From Selaginella moellendorffii (lineage: Eukaryota > Streptophyta > Lycopodiopsida > Selaginellales > Selaginellaceae), in NCBI RefSeq assembly GCF_000143415.4, contig NW_003314321.1, forward strand, positions 814,736 to 878,735: 64,000 nucleotides of DNA, given 5' to 3'. Within the stretch, counting starts at the first letter, position 1, and every line of letters begins with the position of its first letter. A program made the translations under genes and the position numbers. The notes beneath the pieces are model-generated. The model was not told where the DNA came from. It searched no databases and saw nothing but the letters and a program-made list of their open reading frames with translations. Shown in pieces: positions 25,002-35,835 of the stretch.

Positions 25002-26661
25002 CTATATCAAGCATTGCACGTACTGGTCGACCTGGACATTTTCATTGTATCCACACTTCCAAAACAGGTCCCTCAGCCTTCGGATGGCAACCACGAGACC
25101 AGCCCGCTTGCATTTGTCTATAACCTCCTCCTGAAACTCGGATTCCCGAGAAAAACACCTTGTCTTTCTGTCAGCCGCCTCAGTGGGGCTAACAGCTCGC
25201 CCCCAGTAACTCTTGCCTTGTAGCGCGAGAAACACCACCACGTAAAAAAGACACTCCAAGTCACTTGACAAGCAGCACTTCCCATTAAGAAGCGTCTGAA
25301 CTGCTGTGAAGGCAAGAGTGCCCACTGCTTTACCTGGCAAACCACCCGTGACCGCAGAGCCAAAGTCGACCAAGTAGGGATGAATGCCACCATGTCGATC
25401 AGTCCCATACACGATGTTACCGATCGAAACGTCTCTATGAACAACACCCTCGCGGGAGAAACGGCCCAGTGTCATAGCAACCCCTCTAGCCAGGCTCAGG
25501 ATTGCTTCATCTTGCATGTCCAGCGTTATCTGCTGACAGTATCTCGTTACCAAGTAGCAATCCCCGTTTTGTAGCTTGCCACTGTAAAGAATAGGCAGCA
25601 CACCGGCAACCTTCTTCTCAGTAAGCATGCCAAGAACGAAAAGCTCATCGTCCATACCCGGGCAGATCTTCACTGCAACGTCTGTCAAGCTCTGTCCCTG
25701 TACCAGATTTGCCTTATAAACAAGGCAACCTCGATCTGAAGGAGAGGCCTGCTTGAGAGCAACGGCTTTCATGTCCTGCAGATAACTCCCATCGGCCAAA
25801 GTTATGCGGCCGTGCATCTGTGGAGGAGGACTGAATCCATGCACACGCCCGTCGGCCAGCAGGATTCCGACAAGCAGTCTGAGGCCAAATCCCTCCTCGA
25901 GACCCCAAGGATATCGTTGTGTAAATGTAAACTGATTCTTCTCGTCGGCCATATCCAGCTTCTGAACCTGGATTTCCCGTCTACAGAGCAACACCGCATA
26001 CGCAAACTTCCTGCTCGATTGGGCCACCTTTATAGCATTTAGCCTTGCTGTGGTTTCTCCCAAACATTCCGTGTATACGTCGGCTAACTCGTCCTTGAGC
26101 TCCATAACAAAAGCCACCAGCGACCACGATAGAGCGGCCGTGTCCGCAGTGCGAAAAGAGTAGTCCGGTTTATCTGAAGAACCGGGAATATCAGACCTGC
26201 TCGTGTCCTGCGCTATGCAGCCCATCCGATAACTTGCATTTTCTACACGGCTTCCCTGCTCCAAGATGCGAATGATCCTGCCAATTGCCAGCTGAACTTC
26301 TATCTCGTGGCCTCGAATATATCTGTAACCCAGATCCTCCATGCGATACCTCTCGCATTTGGAGCCTTTATCATCCATCTCTTTGTCGCGAGTCCGAGCC
26401 TCTTCCAAAGCGAGATCGATCAGACTTTTCTGTCCAACTTGTTCAAGAAGATAAGTTATTGCTGCCCTCAGTTGCGGTGCGTCTGTAAACTGACTTGTGA
26501 TCTCCGAGGAGCATGAAAAGTTGTAGTCGTCGCTTTCTATTACTTGTCTACCGATGCCAACATACGACGTCGTAGTCTTCTGACGCTTGGCCAAAGCCTT
26601 TTCTGTGGCCGCCTTAACCATGCGCTGGATCTCTATAAAAGCACAGAGAGATGACTGAAAA
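24800..26661 (-). repeat. Left arm of the kinase inverted duplication
   Basis: Positions 26661 down to about 24800 match 27548 up to about 29400 in opposite orientation. The match covers the whole kinase frame, the last 31 bp of intron 1 and about 160-180 bp beyond the stop (for example AAATGGATATTATTTATG at 24835 against its complement near 29370). The arms are about 1.85 kb, with a spacer of about 0.9 kb. Confidence 0.85.
25002..26621 (-). CDS. FunK1-like protein kinase with PD-(D/E)XK-like N-terminal segment, copy 1 (first exon missing)
   Basis: A 539-residue open frame on the minus strand. The C-terminal half has kinase landmarks: VAVK (lysine 318), VVHRDVSIGNIVY (HRD at 395-397, N402), VDFGSA (DFG at 419-421) and SSDLECLFYVVVFLAL, close to the DLES-x-FYVL element of fungal-type FunK1 kinases. 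At 151-176, KPDYSF and later FVMELKDE match the PD...ExK pattern of PD-(D/E)XK (REase-like) domains. The copy in the opposite arm has a further 92-codon exon. Here the homology stops inside that intron (at 26661), so this copy lost exon 1 and must start at the ATG at 26621 or be non-functional. It keeps the canonical HRD. It could be a dead duplicate despite its open frame. Confidence 0.75.
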   Translation of the reverse strand: MVKAATEKALAKRQKTTTSYVGIGRQVIESDDYNFSCSSEITSQFTDAPQLRAAITYLLEQVGQKSLIDLALEEARTRDKEMDDKGSKCERYRMEDLGYRYIRGHEIEVQLAIGRIIRILEQGSRVENASYRMGCIAQDTSRSDIPGSSDKPDYSFRTADTAALSWSLVAFVMELKDELADVYTECLGETTARLNAIKVAQSSRKFAYAVLLCRREIQVQKLDMADEKNQFTFTQRYPWGLEEGFGLRLLVGILLADGRVHGFSPPPQMHGRITLADGSYLQDMKAVALKQASPSDRGCLVYKANLVQGQSLTDVAVKICPGMDDELFVLGMLTEKKVAGVLPILYSGKLQNGDCYLVTRYCQQITLDMQDEAILSLARGVAMTLGRFSREGVVHRDVSIGNIVYGTDRHGGIHPYLVDFGSAVTGGLPGKAVGTLAFTAVQTLLNGKCCLSSDLECLFYVVVFLALQGKSYWGRAVSPTEAADRKTRCFSRESEFQEEVIDKCKRAGLVVAIRRLRDLFWKCGYNENVQVDQYVQCLI

Positions 26662-27252
26662 TATCATTTTCCAAAACCGATTTTTCACTGGACATAATAG
26701 CTACGTGATTAATTTTATCCGATATGGATATTGTTGACAAGAACATAGGTTATGCCATTCTCCAAACAGACTATGTCTCCAACCAGAAGATGTTTCCAGG
26801 AAAACAAACGAGCCTATATTGTTGGGCTGAACAACAACGTCATGTCTCAATTTTGTATGTGTTGGGATTGTTGGGTACAAACTCCATCCACTTGACCTGT
26901 AAACGTTCTGCAAAAAATACCTCCATCACATATCTAATTCTTCCCTCAATTCTCATGAAGGAAATTCATGAGAACTTCCAACACCAAATAGAAGTGGTTC
27001 CAAATGTTCGACACAATGCATGCTTTGATATACAAGTCCAGTAACAGGTCAGACCTTAGCAAGTGCCTTGGTCAAGTGTACAAGATGTATAGGATTGTAA
27101 TCAACATGTCTCTTGTATGAGATTTGCTCTCCTTAATAACAGAAGCCATTGTTAAGACCCAGGCAAAGACAACGAGTTTCTCCGATTCCAGGCCATCCAC
27201 TATTCTTGGGATATTTTATTGGGCCATATATATAGATAGTTTAGGGTTTTCC
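26662..27252. other. Spacer between the kinase arms; TATA and telo-box before kinase 2
   Basis: Unique sequence between the arms, with interrupted frames on both strands that I do not recognise. Near its end are TATATATA (about 27226-27233) and TTTAGGGTTT (about 27240-27249), immediately before the kinase 2 ATG. These form a plausible core promoter or leader. Confidence 0.45.
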
Positions 27253-29218
27253 ATGGAGGGGATTTGGGTGCGGCATGCGGGGGGAGATGAAGCGCTGTGG
27301 TTTCCGTTGCTGCAGGGCGATCTTCCGATTGCCAGCATTGCTGGCTCGTGGGGTCTGGATCCTGCTACCTTGCGTCTAGGCCTTTTTGCTCTAGTGCCGG
27401 GCGCCATGGAGTTGGAGGTGATCAGGCAGCTTGCGGTGTCTGCTGGGCTTGGTGACGGACGCTCTCAGCAGACCCCGATCGTGATCCGCGGGTGGAAAGC
27501 TTCTACCGCTGGAGGATTAGCAAGTAGCGGTACGTTGCGTGATCTGATATTTTCAGTCATCTCTCTGTGCTTTTATAGAGATCGAGCGCATGGTTGAGGC
27601 GGCCACAGAAAAGGCATTGGCCAAGCGTCAGAAAACTACGACGTCGTATGTTGGCATCGGTAAACAAGTAATAGAAAGCGACGACTACAACTTTTCATGC
27701 TCCTCGGAGATCACAAGTCAGTTTACAGACGCACCGCAACTGGGGGCAGCAATGACTTATCTTCTTGAACAAGCTGGACAGAAAAGTCTGATTGATCTCG
27801 CTTTGGAAGAGGCTCGGACTCGCGACAAAGAGATGGATGATAACGGCTCCAAATGCGAGAGATATCGCAAGGAGGATCTGGGTTACAGATATATTCGAGG
27901 CGACGAGATAGAAGTTCAGCTGGCAATTGGCAGGATCATTCGCATCTTGGAGCAGGGAAGCCGTGAAGAAAATGCAAGTTATCGGATGGGCTGCATAGCG
28001 CAGGACACGAGCAGGTCTGGTATTCCCGGTTCTTCAGATAAACCGGACTACTCTTTTCGCACTGCGGACACGGCCGCTCTATCGTGGTCGCTGGTGGCTT
28101 TTGTCATGGAGCTCAAGGACGAGTTAGCCGAAGTATACACGGAATGTTTGGGAGAAACCACAGCAAGGCTAAATGCTATAAAGGTGGCCCAATCGAGCAG
28201 GAAGTTTGCGTATGCGGTGTTGCTTTGTAGACGGGAAATCCAGGTTCAGAAGCTGGATATGGCCGACGAGAAGAATCAGTTTACATTTACACAACGATAT
28301 CCTTGGGGTCTCGAGGAGGGATTTGGCCTCAGACTGCTTGTCGGAATCCTGCTGGGCGACGGGCGTGTGCATGGATTCAGTCCTCCTCCACAGATGCAGG
28401 GCCGCATAACTTTGGCGGATGGGAGTTATCTGCAGGACATGAAAGCCGTCGCTCTCAAAGGTCGTAAGCATGCCTCTCCTTCAGATCGAGGTTGCCTTGT
28501 TTATAAGGCAAATCTGGTACAGGGACAGAGCTTGACAGACGTTGCAGTGAAGATCTGCCCGGGTATGGACGATGAGCTTTTCGTTCTTGGCATGCTTACT
28601 GAGAAGAAGGTTGCCGGTGTGCTGCCTATTCTTTACAGTGGCAAGCTACAAAACCGGGATTGCTACTTGGTAACGAGATACTGTCAGCAGATAACGCTGG
28701 ACATGCAAGCTGAAGCAATCCTGAGCCTGGCTAGAGGGGTTGCTATGACACTGGGCCGTTTATCCCGCGAGGGTGTTGTTCATGGAGACGTTTCGATCGG
28801 TAACATCGTGTATGGGACTGATCGACATGGTGGCATTCATCCCTACTTGGTCGACTTTGGCTCGGCGGTCACGGGTGGTTTACCAGGTAAAGCAGTGGGC
28901 ACCCTTACCTTCGCAGCAGTTCAGACGCTTCTTAATGGGAAGTTGTGCTTGTCAAGTGACTTGGAGTGTCTTTTTTACGTGGTGGTGTTTCTCGCGCTAC
29001 AAGGCAAGACTTACTGGGGGCGAGCTGTTACCCCCACTGAGGCGGCTGACAGAAAGACAAGGTGTTTTTCTCTGGAATCCGAGTTTAAGAAGGAGGTTAT
29101 AAAGAAATGCAAGCGGGCTGGTCTCGTGGTTGCCATCCAAAAGCTGAGGGACCTGTTTTGGAAGTGTGGATACAATGAAAATGTCCAGGTCGACCAGTTC
29201 GTGCAATGCTTGATATAG
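27253..29218 (+). CDS. FunK1-like protein kinase with PD-(D/E)XK-like segment, copy 2 (two exons)
   Basis: Exon 1 is 27253-27529 and exon 2 is 27579-29218. The 49-bp GT-AG intron is phase 1 and the frame closes exactly, giving 638 residues. Exon 1 (MEGIWVRHAGGDEALWFPLL and onward, including LRLGLFALVPG) could be a short header domain; I do not recognise it, but a ubiquitin-like header would fit Crinkler-type proteins. The middle has KPDYSF...FVMELKDE (PD...ExK). The C-terminal kinase has VAVK, then VVHGDVSIGNIVYG, where copy 1 has HRD, then VDFGSA and SSDLECLFYV. The HRD arginine is replaced by glycine, as in HGD-type kinases, which need no activation-loop phosphorylation. Function is unknown; a host-defence, symbiosis or effector-derived role is conjecture. 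Confidence 0.78.
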
Positions 29219-29400
29219 TTGTATGTTCATTGTCGATTCAAGTTTGGAGTACACAGGGAAAATCTGAAGAAATTGATTAGGTGAAATTCTCAAATTTGAA
29301 TTACAGTTGTTTTCCTTAATTTGATCTTTTTGATTCTTTTTCTCAAAGGGATTGAATTGAGCATAAATAATATCCATTTAATAAATATACATATATTGTA
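27548..29400 (+). repeat. Right arm of the kinase inverted duplication
   Basis: Counterpart of 24800-26661. The two copies differ by scattered substitutions and a 9-bp indel (copy 2 has KGRKHASP where copy 1 has KQASP). Both kinase frames stay open, which suggests recent duplication or constraint. Confidence 0.85.
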
Positions 29401-29556
29401 GAATTTTTTATTGTTGGAAAACTCTATTTTAAAACATTAATTAATTATTCTCTTTGTTTCTTATAATTTCATTTTGACTTCCTTCCCTAGAATATTATTT
29501 TTCTATGACCTGTTTTAGATCTTGTGGTTCCCATCTAGAAACATAAAATCCCTCTA
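29219..29556. other. AT-rich spacer
   Basis: The first part, to about 29400, is the end of the right kinase arm. No gene is seen in the rest. Confidence 0.5.
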
Positions 29557-29910
29557 CTATAGCAAGAGCCTAATGTCGAGCTCCACGTCGGATTGGTCGC
29601 CCTCGATGTATCCCAGCATGAGCGCCGTGGAGGCGACGGTGCTCTTGGCCTGCATTGCCTCAAAGACTGATCGAGCCTCGGCCAGGCAGCCGGATTTGCA
29701 GTAGAGATTGACGAGCGCGGTGGCGACGTGGATGTTGGCATCGTCGCCGCTGCTCTTGGCCCAGGCGTGGAGGATCCGCCCAGCCTTGATGTCACCGGAG
29801 CTGGTGCACGCCTTGAGGCGCGAGGGGAGAATCGATGTGCTCACCTTGTTGCCAGCGCTGCCTGTGCTGCAATGGCGGTGGCCAGCGATGCCTCCTCGGG
29901 GGCGGGCATT
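29557..29910 (-). pseudogene. PPR2 N-terminal fragment (copy A block)
   Basis: Minus-strand reading matches residues of about the first 115 of the full PPR2 gene at 58205-60361, for example VSTSILPSRLKACTSSGDIK and HVATALVNLYCKSGCLAEAR. It then stops after GDQSDVELDIRLLL, so only the N-terminal motifs survive. It lies next to UPF0496 copy A in the same relative order as PPR2 and UPF0496 copy C, showing it belongs to the duplicated block. Confidence 0.88.
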
Positions 29911-30123
29911 TAAAGCTGTTGACCGCTTTCATTGACTTTTATTGACCCTTTTATCATTGACTTAGGGCTGACTATTGAAAATTTATTGACCTAACTGTTG
30001 ACCAATATTATTTACAATGAATCAATGTTTTTTTGTTTTCTCGAAACTTTGGAGCACAGACGAGGATGGAGAAGCTACTTCGAACGATCATCCTGGCGAG
30101 CCGCGAGAGCTGTCCACCAATTC

Positions 30124-31220
30124 TCACAAGCTCTTGGATCTCTTCTTGACGATCCGGCGAAGAACCACCAATCTGGCCCTCCGGATGTCCCTGCTGCAGC
30201 GATCGACGTGCTCCTCCAGTTCGTCCAGATCCCGGATGAATGCGCTCTGCCGGCTCTTGAGCTGCTCCACCACCAGATGCATGCCAAAGCCGTCCGCGTG
30301 CCTCTGCCCAAACTGTATGCAGTGGACGATCGATTCCATGGAGTTCCTGAGGCTGTTGATGAGCGCTCGTATCGTGTCCATCTCCTTGATCGTCACAGAC
30401 GTCTTGAAGTTCGCTTCTCTCATCAGATCCCGGCGTGCCTGGAGCTCCTTCTCGTACTTGGTGAGGAAGGACTTGATCCATCTTCTCGAGTGGCATCGAC
30501 GATACCGCTGCCACCGCCCCTACGATCGCTGGGACTGTCATCACCGCCGCCACCACCGCACAGATCACCAGCGCCGCGCAAGTCGCAGCGTAGATGATCG
30601 TCGACACCTTCGTCCAGCCGCGGACATACCGCAGCTTCCTGTCCAGCGACTTCTTCTTCGCCTGAAGCTTTCTCTGCAGCTCCATCTGCTTCTGGTAGAC
30701 GGTTTGGAACTTCTCCATGAACTCGTCCGTGAAGGGGTTGCCGGCGTCCACGTACTGGTTGAGCTCTTTGAGAATTGCCTGGCACTGCTCCTCGTTTGGA
30801 TCTCCTTCGCTGGGCATCATGTTGATCGCTACCTGGATCGACATCTGGTTCTCCCTGGCCTGTTTGATACACTTGTTTAGCTCCTCGCAAAAGTCTAGCG
30901 TAGCCATGCTGTTGTCGAAGTAGTCCTTGACCAGCTCAAACAGCGAGTCGCTTGCCCACACGTCCTTCTTGTAGTTGAGAATTACGTTCACAACCTCCTG
31001 GTCGAGCTCTAAAAAGCTGGTGGTCACATCCTTTAACGACTGGAATGAAAGTCCCCTCTCGTCCACCCCGGCCACCATGCTCTGGAGCACCCTTTCTGTT
31101 CGTCCCATCCCCAAATTTTCTCACGTCTGGATCCATGGCACATACTCTCTCGTACTCGCTGAGATCTATGCTGCTCAAACTTTCTCCTGGCGAGAGTGAC
31201 CGGCTGCTCTGGTTACCCAT
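30124..31220 (-). pseudogene. UPF0496 protein, copy A (two 8-bp deletions)
   Basis: Close homologue of the intact copies at 49554-50666 and 56892-58034. The ATG at 31220 begins MGNQSSRSLSPGESLSSIDL as in the others. An 8-bp deletion near 31103 (after FGDG) shifts the frame, and a second 8-bp deletion near 30486 (after SSMPLE) shifts it again. A downstream ATG at 31108 opens a 366-residue hybrid frame in which the second half is out-of-frame sequence with no homology. I call it a pseudogene. Confidence 0.88.
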
Positions 31221-31244
31221 TTCTTGTCTACTTCCTTCCCTGTT

Positions 31245-31868
31245 CTAAATTCCTGTAGGCCTACCTTCCTGTTCTAAAGTAAACCTTTCTCCAATTCCTG
31301 GCAACGACCCTGGAGTTCCTTTGAACATATCTATTGCCTGATTGATCTCTCCAGCTCGGGCAAAGAGCGTGATCATCGTGTTCCACGACACAGAATCCTT
31401 CTCGGGCATCTTCTCGAAGAAGTCCACGGCCTGGAACGGATTCGAAGAATCGCAAAGAGCCGAGAGGAGAACATTCCACGCGACTTGATCCTTGTGTGGA
31501 ATCTTTTGGAAGAGTAGCATCGCTAGCTCGATCCGGCCGTGCTGGGCCAGCGTTTTGAGCATCACTGTCCAGGACACAGCATCTCTCACTGCCATTCTCT
31601 CGAACAAAAGCATCGCCTCGTGGATATGCCCGTTTTGGGCATATGCCGTGAGGAGAATATTCCAGGAGTGGGAATTTGGAGCTACCAAGGCGTCAAAGCA
31701 TCCACACTTGCCATACATCTCAATGGTGAGATTGGTGAGATAAAGATTCCTCCTATTGCTCTTGGCAATGCATACAACCACGCTCTTTCCCTCGGCTAAA
31801 TCTCTCGACTCTCCGCAAGACTTTAGCAGCGAGGCATACGATTCGATTTCTTTGTTCTTGGTCGCCAT
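31245..31868 (-). pseudogene. PPR1, copy A, truncated
   Basis: Starts MATKNKEIESYASLLKSCGE like the full gene at 51521-53434 and keeps the first six motifs, with a 21-bp in-frame loss (LERAQHV is absent after GKCGC). After KGTP it runs into the UPF0496 upstream sequence and ends GIGERFTLEQEGRPTGI. Relative to copy B, 1990 bp (50755-52744) are missing, with TGG microhomology at the junction, so about two thirds of the repeats are gone. Confidence 0.9.
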
Positions 31869-32134
31869 TTGGCCATGAGCTTTGCTAGAGCGAAGATATG
31901 ACCACTCGAACTCCCATATATTGACAAAGTTTTCTACTTCCAAACGTCGCAACAATGGAAGATCATTAGAGAATCACAAAGATATGGCATTCTTACCTCG
32001 GGAAAATTTGTCCAATGCTTATCAAGGCCAGCTTCGCGATCCAGAAACATGCACTTGGATCCTGGAAACAAGCACCACAAGTAGTTGCAAGAAGCCAGAC
32101 TATCGCACGTACCGTGAGGAAGAAGAACTGAACT

Positions 32135-34298
32135 TTACGTCGTCGATGTTATGTATCGAGTTGCAAGCTGTCCAAACACTTCCCCTCGATGCTCAAAGTT
32201 GCGAAACTCGTCAAAACTGGCACAAGCTGGGCTGAGAAGAATAATATCTCCTGTAAAGATGATGAGATGAATAAAGAAAGCGTGCTTCCAGCAATGAATA
32301 CCTTGTTTGGAGAGTTTCTCAGCTATAGCTACAGCATCTTCCATGGTCAGGGAACGGAAGCATGGGATTGAAACGTTGGCTTCCTTCAACTCTTTCTCGA
32401 TCTGTTTGCCAAATGCACCGAACTACAACGGGAAAACGTGAGTAGCATGGACACAGTTTTCCCGAGGCTTACTGTGACGATGGCCCTGTGATTTTGTAGG
32501 AGATCGCTTAGTTTCTTGAATCCAAGGCTTCCATCCTGATCAAGGACCTGCGAGCAAGAGAAATGACATGAGACGTTGTCACAGTTTTTAAAGTAGTTTT
32601 TAACTTACCTTTGCGAGACCTCCGAGGAGTATAACAGCTTTTCGATCGGCGAGGCCTTTGATGCCCGTGTAAGCTGCATCCACATTCGTGGCCTTGCTGT
32701 CGTTGATCCACAAAACACCTTTCTTGTCTTGTCCAACTAGAAGAACAAGCGATGAGAAACGAAAAAAATGGAAAGCATACCAATTTGCATCCGATGAGGT
32801 AAAGGTGTGAGTTGTCCAATCGCTGCCTGTAGTTTGTGCTCGTCGACACCAAGGTCTAGCGCAAGAGAGAGCAAGGAAGCAGTCGCAGCATTCTGAGCAT
32901 TGTGGGAACCAACAGCTTTCAATCCACTGAGATATAATCGGGCTTCAGCTTTCGTTGTTGGAACCACCACGACGGCTCGCCTTGCCTGGTTATCAAGCTG
33001 AGAAATGAGAAGATAAATGAGCACAACTTAGCAGCACATCCAAAGAGAAATACAAAATAAATAACTGGAACACCTGAACGCCAGGGAGTGCTCCAAGCCA
33101 GGCTTTGGTGCTGCCACTGTTATACTTATATGCAACCTTTCTCAGGAACTCGTCCCCTGTGGAAAACTCATGTCAACATGGAAAATATTAAAGACACCAT
33201 AGTTATATCGATTTCAATGTCCAGACGCAAGAAAGTTTTACCATGAGGAATGATGGATAACTTCGAGGAATCCATACGCTCAAACAGCCGGCACTTTGTC
33301 TCGCCATAGTTTTCCATGCTCTTGTGGCGCTCCAAGTGGTCGGGCGACAAGTTAAGAATCACGCCAACCTGCGCATCACAAAAACAGTAAAAACTCAGAA
33401 TGCAAGGAAGGGCAGTACTCACAGACGGAGAAAAAGATCCCGGAAGCTCCAGTTGATAGCTGCTAACTTCTAAAACCGCTGCCTGGAGTTAGCCACCGTA
33501 TGAAGCAACGATACCAAAAACTTCAAGCACTTACCTGGTAAGGAGGATCGTCGGAAGGAAACATAAAACACTCGCACGCAGCATCAGAGAATGGTGTCCC
33601 GAGATTTCCTCCTACGAAAGTCCGCACTCCAGCTTGCTGCAAAATCTATTCCACCACGAAATCTGTGCTATGGACAAGAGGAGATAAAAAGCGAGCAACA
33701 ACCAACTTTACCTGACCAGTAAAGGTCGTGACCGTAGATTTTCCGTTGGTGCCTGTCACAGCAGCAATTTTCACAGCTTTCGGGAACGCTTCAGCAGCAA
33801 ATCCGAGCTCCGAGATCGTTGGAATGCCCTGGAAATATTTTTTTCTAGGAGCTCCGTTGATACTCAAAAACGAACTTACCGAGTCCATGGCATAGGCGAG
33901 AATGGGCTCGCTAAGTGGAACTCCTGGCGAGACAACAATTCTGGAAGCACTGAGGAACGTTTCCAGTTGATGAGGACCGAGCTCGGTGCTGACCCGATCC
34001 ATTTCATAGCCATGGAATGCAGGATCTTCCTTGAAAGAAAAAAAGTTCTAGCACGAGAAAACAAAACTCCACTTTACCTTGAGAGGCGCAAGCTTGTCAT
34101 TCTTGTCCACGGCAATGACACTGGCTCCACGAAGCAGGGCAAGCCTGATCGCAGCCCTGCCGGAGGAACCCAATCCAACCACCTGTGAGAGGCGAAGGAA
34201 TGTGTGAATCCATATGAAGCAATGCTTACCACAACGCGCTTGCCGGAGAGGTCGAGCCGAGCGCTAGGCGCGCAGCAAAGCACTGGCGCTGTAGCCAT
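32135..34298 (-). CDS. murD: MurD-like UDP-N-acetylmuramoylalanine-D-glutamate ligase, copy A
   Basis: Thirteen exons: 34298-34230, 34182-34078, 34029-33880, 33828-33712, 33645-33535, 33482-33423, 33368-33242, 33156-33074, 32997-32781, 32735-32608, 32547-32473, 32422-32302 and 32250-32135. All are GT-AG and sum to 1479 nt (492 residues). MurD adds D-glutamate to UDP-MurNAc-L-Ala using ATP, the second amino-acid step of peptidoglycan synthesis. In basal land plants Mur enzymes make plastid peptidoglycan needed for plastid division. Visible landmarks are the N-terminal [11 protein letters not shown], the ATP loop TGTNGKST (133-140), [28 protein letters not shown] and the C-terminal [12 protein letters not shown]. 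No clear plastid transit peptide is in frame, so an upstream exon may exist. Confidence 0.9.
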
Positions 34299-35835
34299 AA
34301 TAGACCCAAATATAAGGTCTTGCAGGAGAGATTCACTTTATCAAAGTTTTCATTGATGCACCTTGACCGAGAACAAAGTGTGCTATAGTGTAAGCGTTCA
34401 CAGAAACACTGCCAGCTTTCACTAAAAACACCTACTTTCAATGAAAGTCCGTGAGGGTCCAGTTACAGAGTCACCACGAACGCTCTTAGTTTGTCCTTCC
34501 TGCCCATGTATCGGCACAACTCAGGATAATTTGTTCTCTCGTATCAACTGCTCCGTTTCAGCCTTAGTGTTTCTCGTCTGCGCTTCGTTTTGCAATTCAT
34601 TCTTAAACACGAGGACATGCACAAAGAGCAAAAAGTTCCAGCACTCGCTCAAAGTCGTCCCTTCCGTACAGCAGCACTCACTCTCGTCCATTTTCCTTCA
34701 GATTTTTCCTTCACGCATCAAGTTCGATCATTAAATGGATGGCTTTTGACAAGCACAAACCTGCTTGAAGCAGGCAGCTCTGAAGTTTGGTACCGACCGC
34801 CATACACATTCAACCTCCACATGAACAAGGGAATGGACTCGAGAAGCTCGGCAATGGCAAACGCAACTGGACGCTTAATTTCCATGCACATCCGGTTCAG
34901 TTGTGTAATACATCTAAATCGGACAGCGCAATATAGATAGACATTAGATCAACATTAGATCAACAGAAAAGAATTTCAAATACCTTGCCTTCTTGTATCT
35001 CAAAACCAATGGTCACCTTAAACATATAGTAGCGACCCACACAAGAATCTATCCAAGTATCGCCATATCTAGGTAGATAGATCACTTCAAACCTTGACAA
35101 GGTTTGTGATTTCATTTTAGTGAATCCCATTTTGTGTTTGGTTTTTCTTTAGCACAGCCCAAGGCTTGTTGGCTCGGTTGATGACCTCTCGAAGCAGGAG
35201 AAGCTCGAGGCGCGAGTTTTTCCTGAGGGGTAAGGCTCCAGTGCGCGAATCAAGAGGCTGGATGCTACCTCGCTCGAGCAGATTCGAAGAGGAAGCCGGC
35301 TCTAGAGTTATAAGAATAGTTAAATATGACTAGTAAAATTGGTTGGTGCCACATTAATTGATTGGATGCCTGATTGGATAAATATATTACCCCCTTTGTG
35401 TTATGAAAGGTTCCTTAGTCCTTAAATTATATTTTATGTTTTATTGTTAATATTATAAAATATTGGTATAAAAAAGGTGGTAGATTTAGATGACCATTGT
35501 TAAATGCATATATTAAATAAGAAAACATTTTTGAATGGTGAACAAAATCTTTGCAAAGTTGGAAATCATTTTATAAATTTGGTGGAAGATAAAATTTATG
35601 ATAGAGTAAAATAGATATAGAAAGGAAAGAGTAATTCTGAAGGGATTTAGTTTCACTTGTTTTTGAATTTAACTTCAAATATTAGGTTATAGAGAAAAGG
35701 TAGTTATAATTTATATATATCTTGACTTTGAATATAGCATTTTTTATTGAAGATTTTTCCTGTCACATAATCTTACACAAATAAGATGTATAGTTGTAAG
35801 TTATATTGGTTATTTGTAAGTCAATATAAATAACC
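34299..35835. other. Spacer after block A, with a GC-richer island
   Basis: Homology to block B ends near 34418. Beyond it are short non-conserved frames. A GC-richer island at about 35150-35320 reads VGSVDDLSKQEKLEARVFPEG on the plus strand before stops; I do not recognise it. The rest is AT-rich. Confidence 0.4.

Noticed and set aside
29998-30880. Plus-strand frames over UPF0496 A, B and C on the opposite strand (199-302 codons, some repeated at 49428-50336 and 57240-58088)
   Set aside because: They recur only because the gene is duplicated. They are compositional shadows rich in His/Arg/Leu/Cys with no domain, and their changes do not follow protein-like constraint.
30008-31114. 368-aa reading of UPF0496 copy A as an intact gene
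   Set aside because: Comparison with copies B and C shows two 8-bp deletions; the second half of this frame matches their +1 shadow frame, not the protein.
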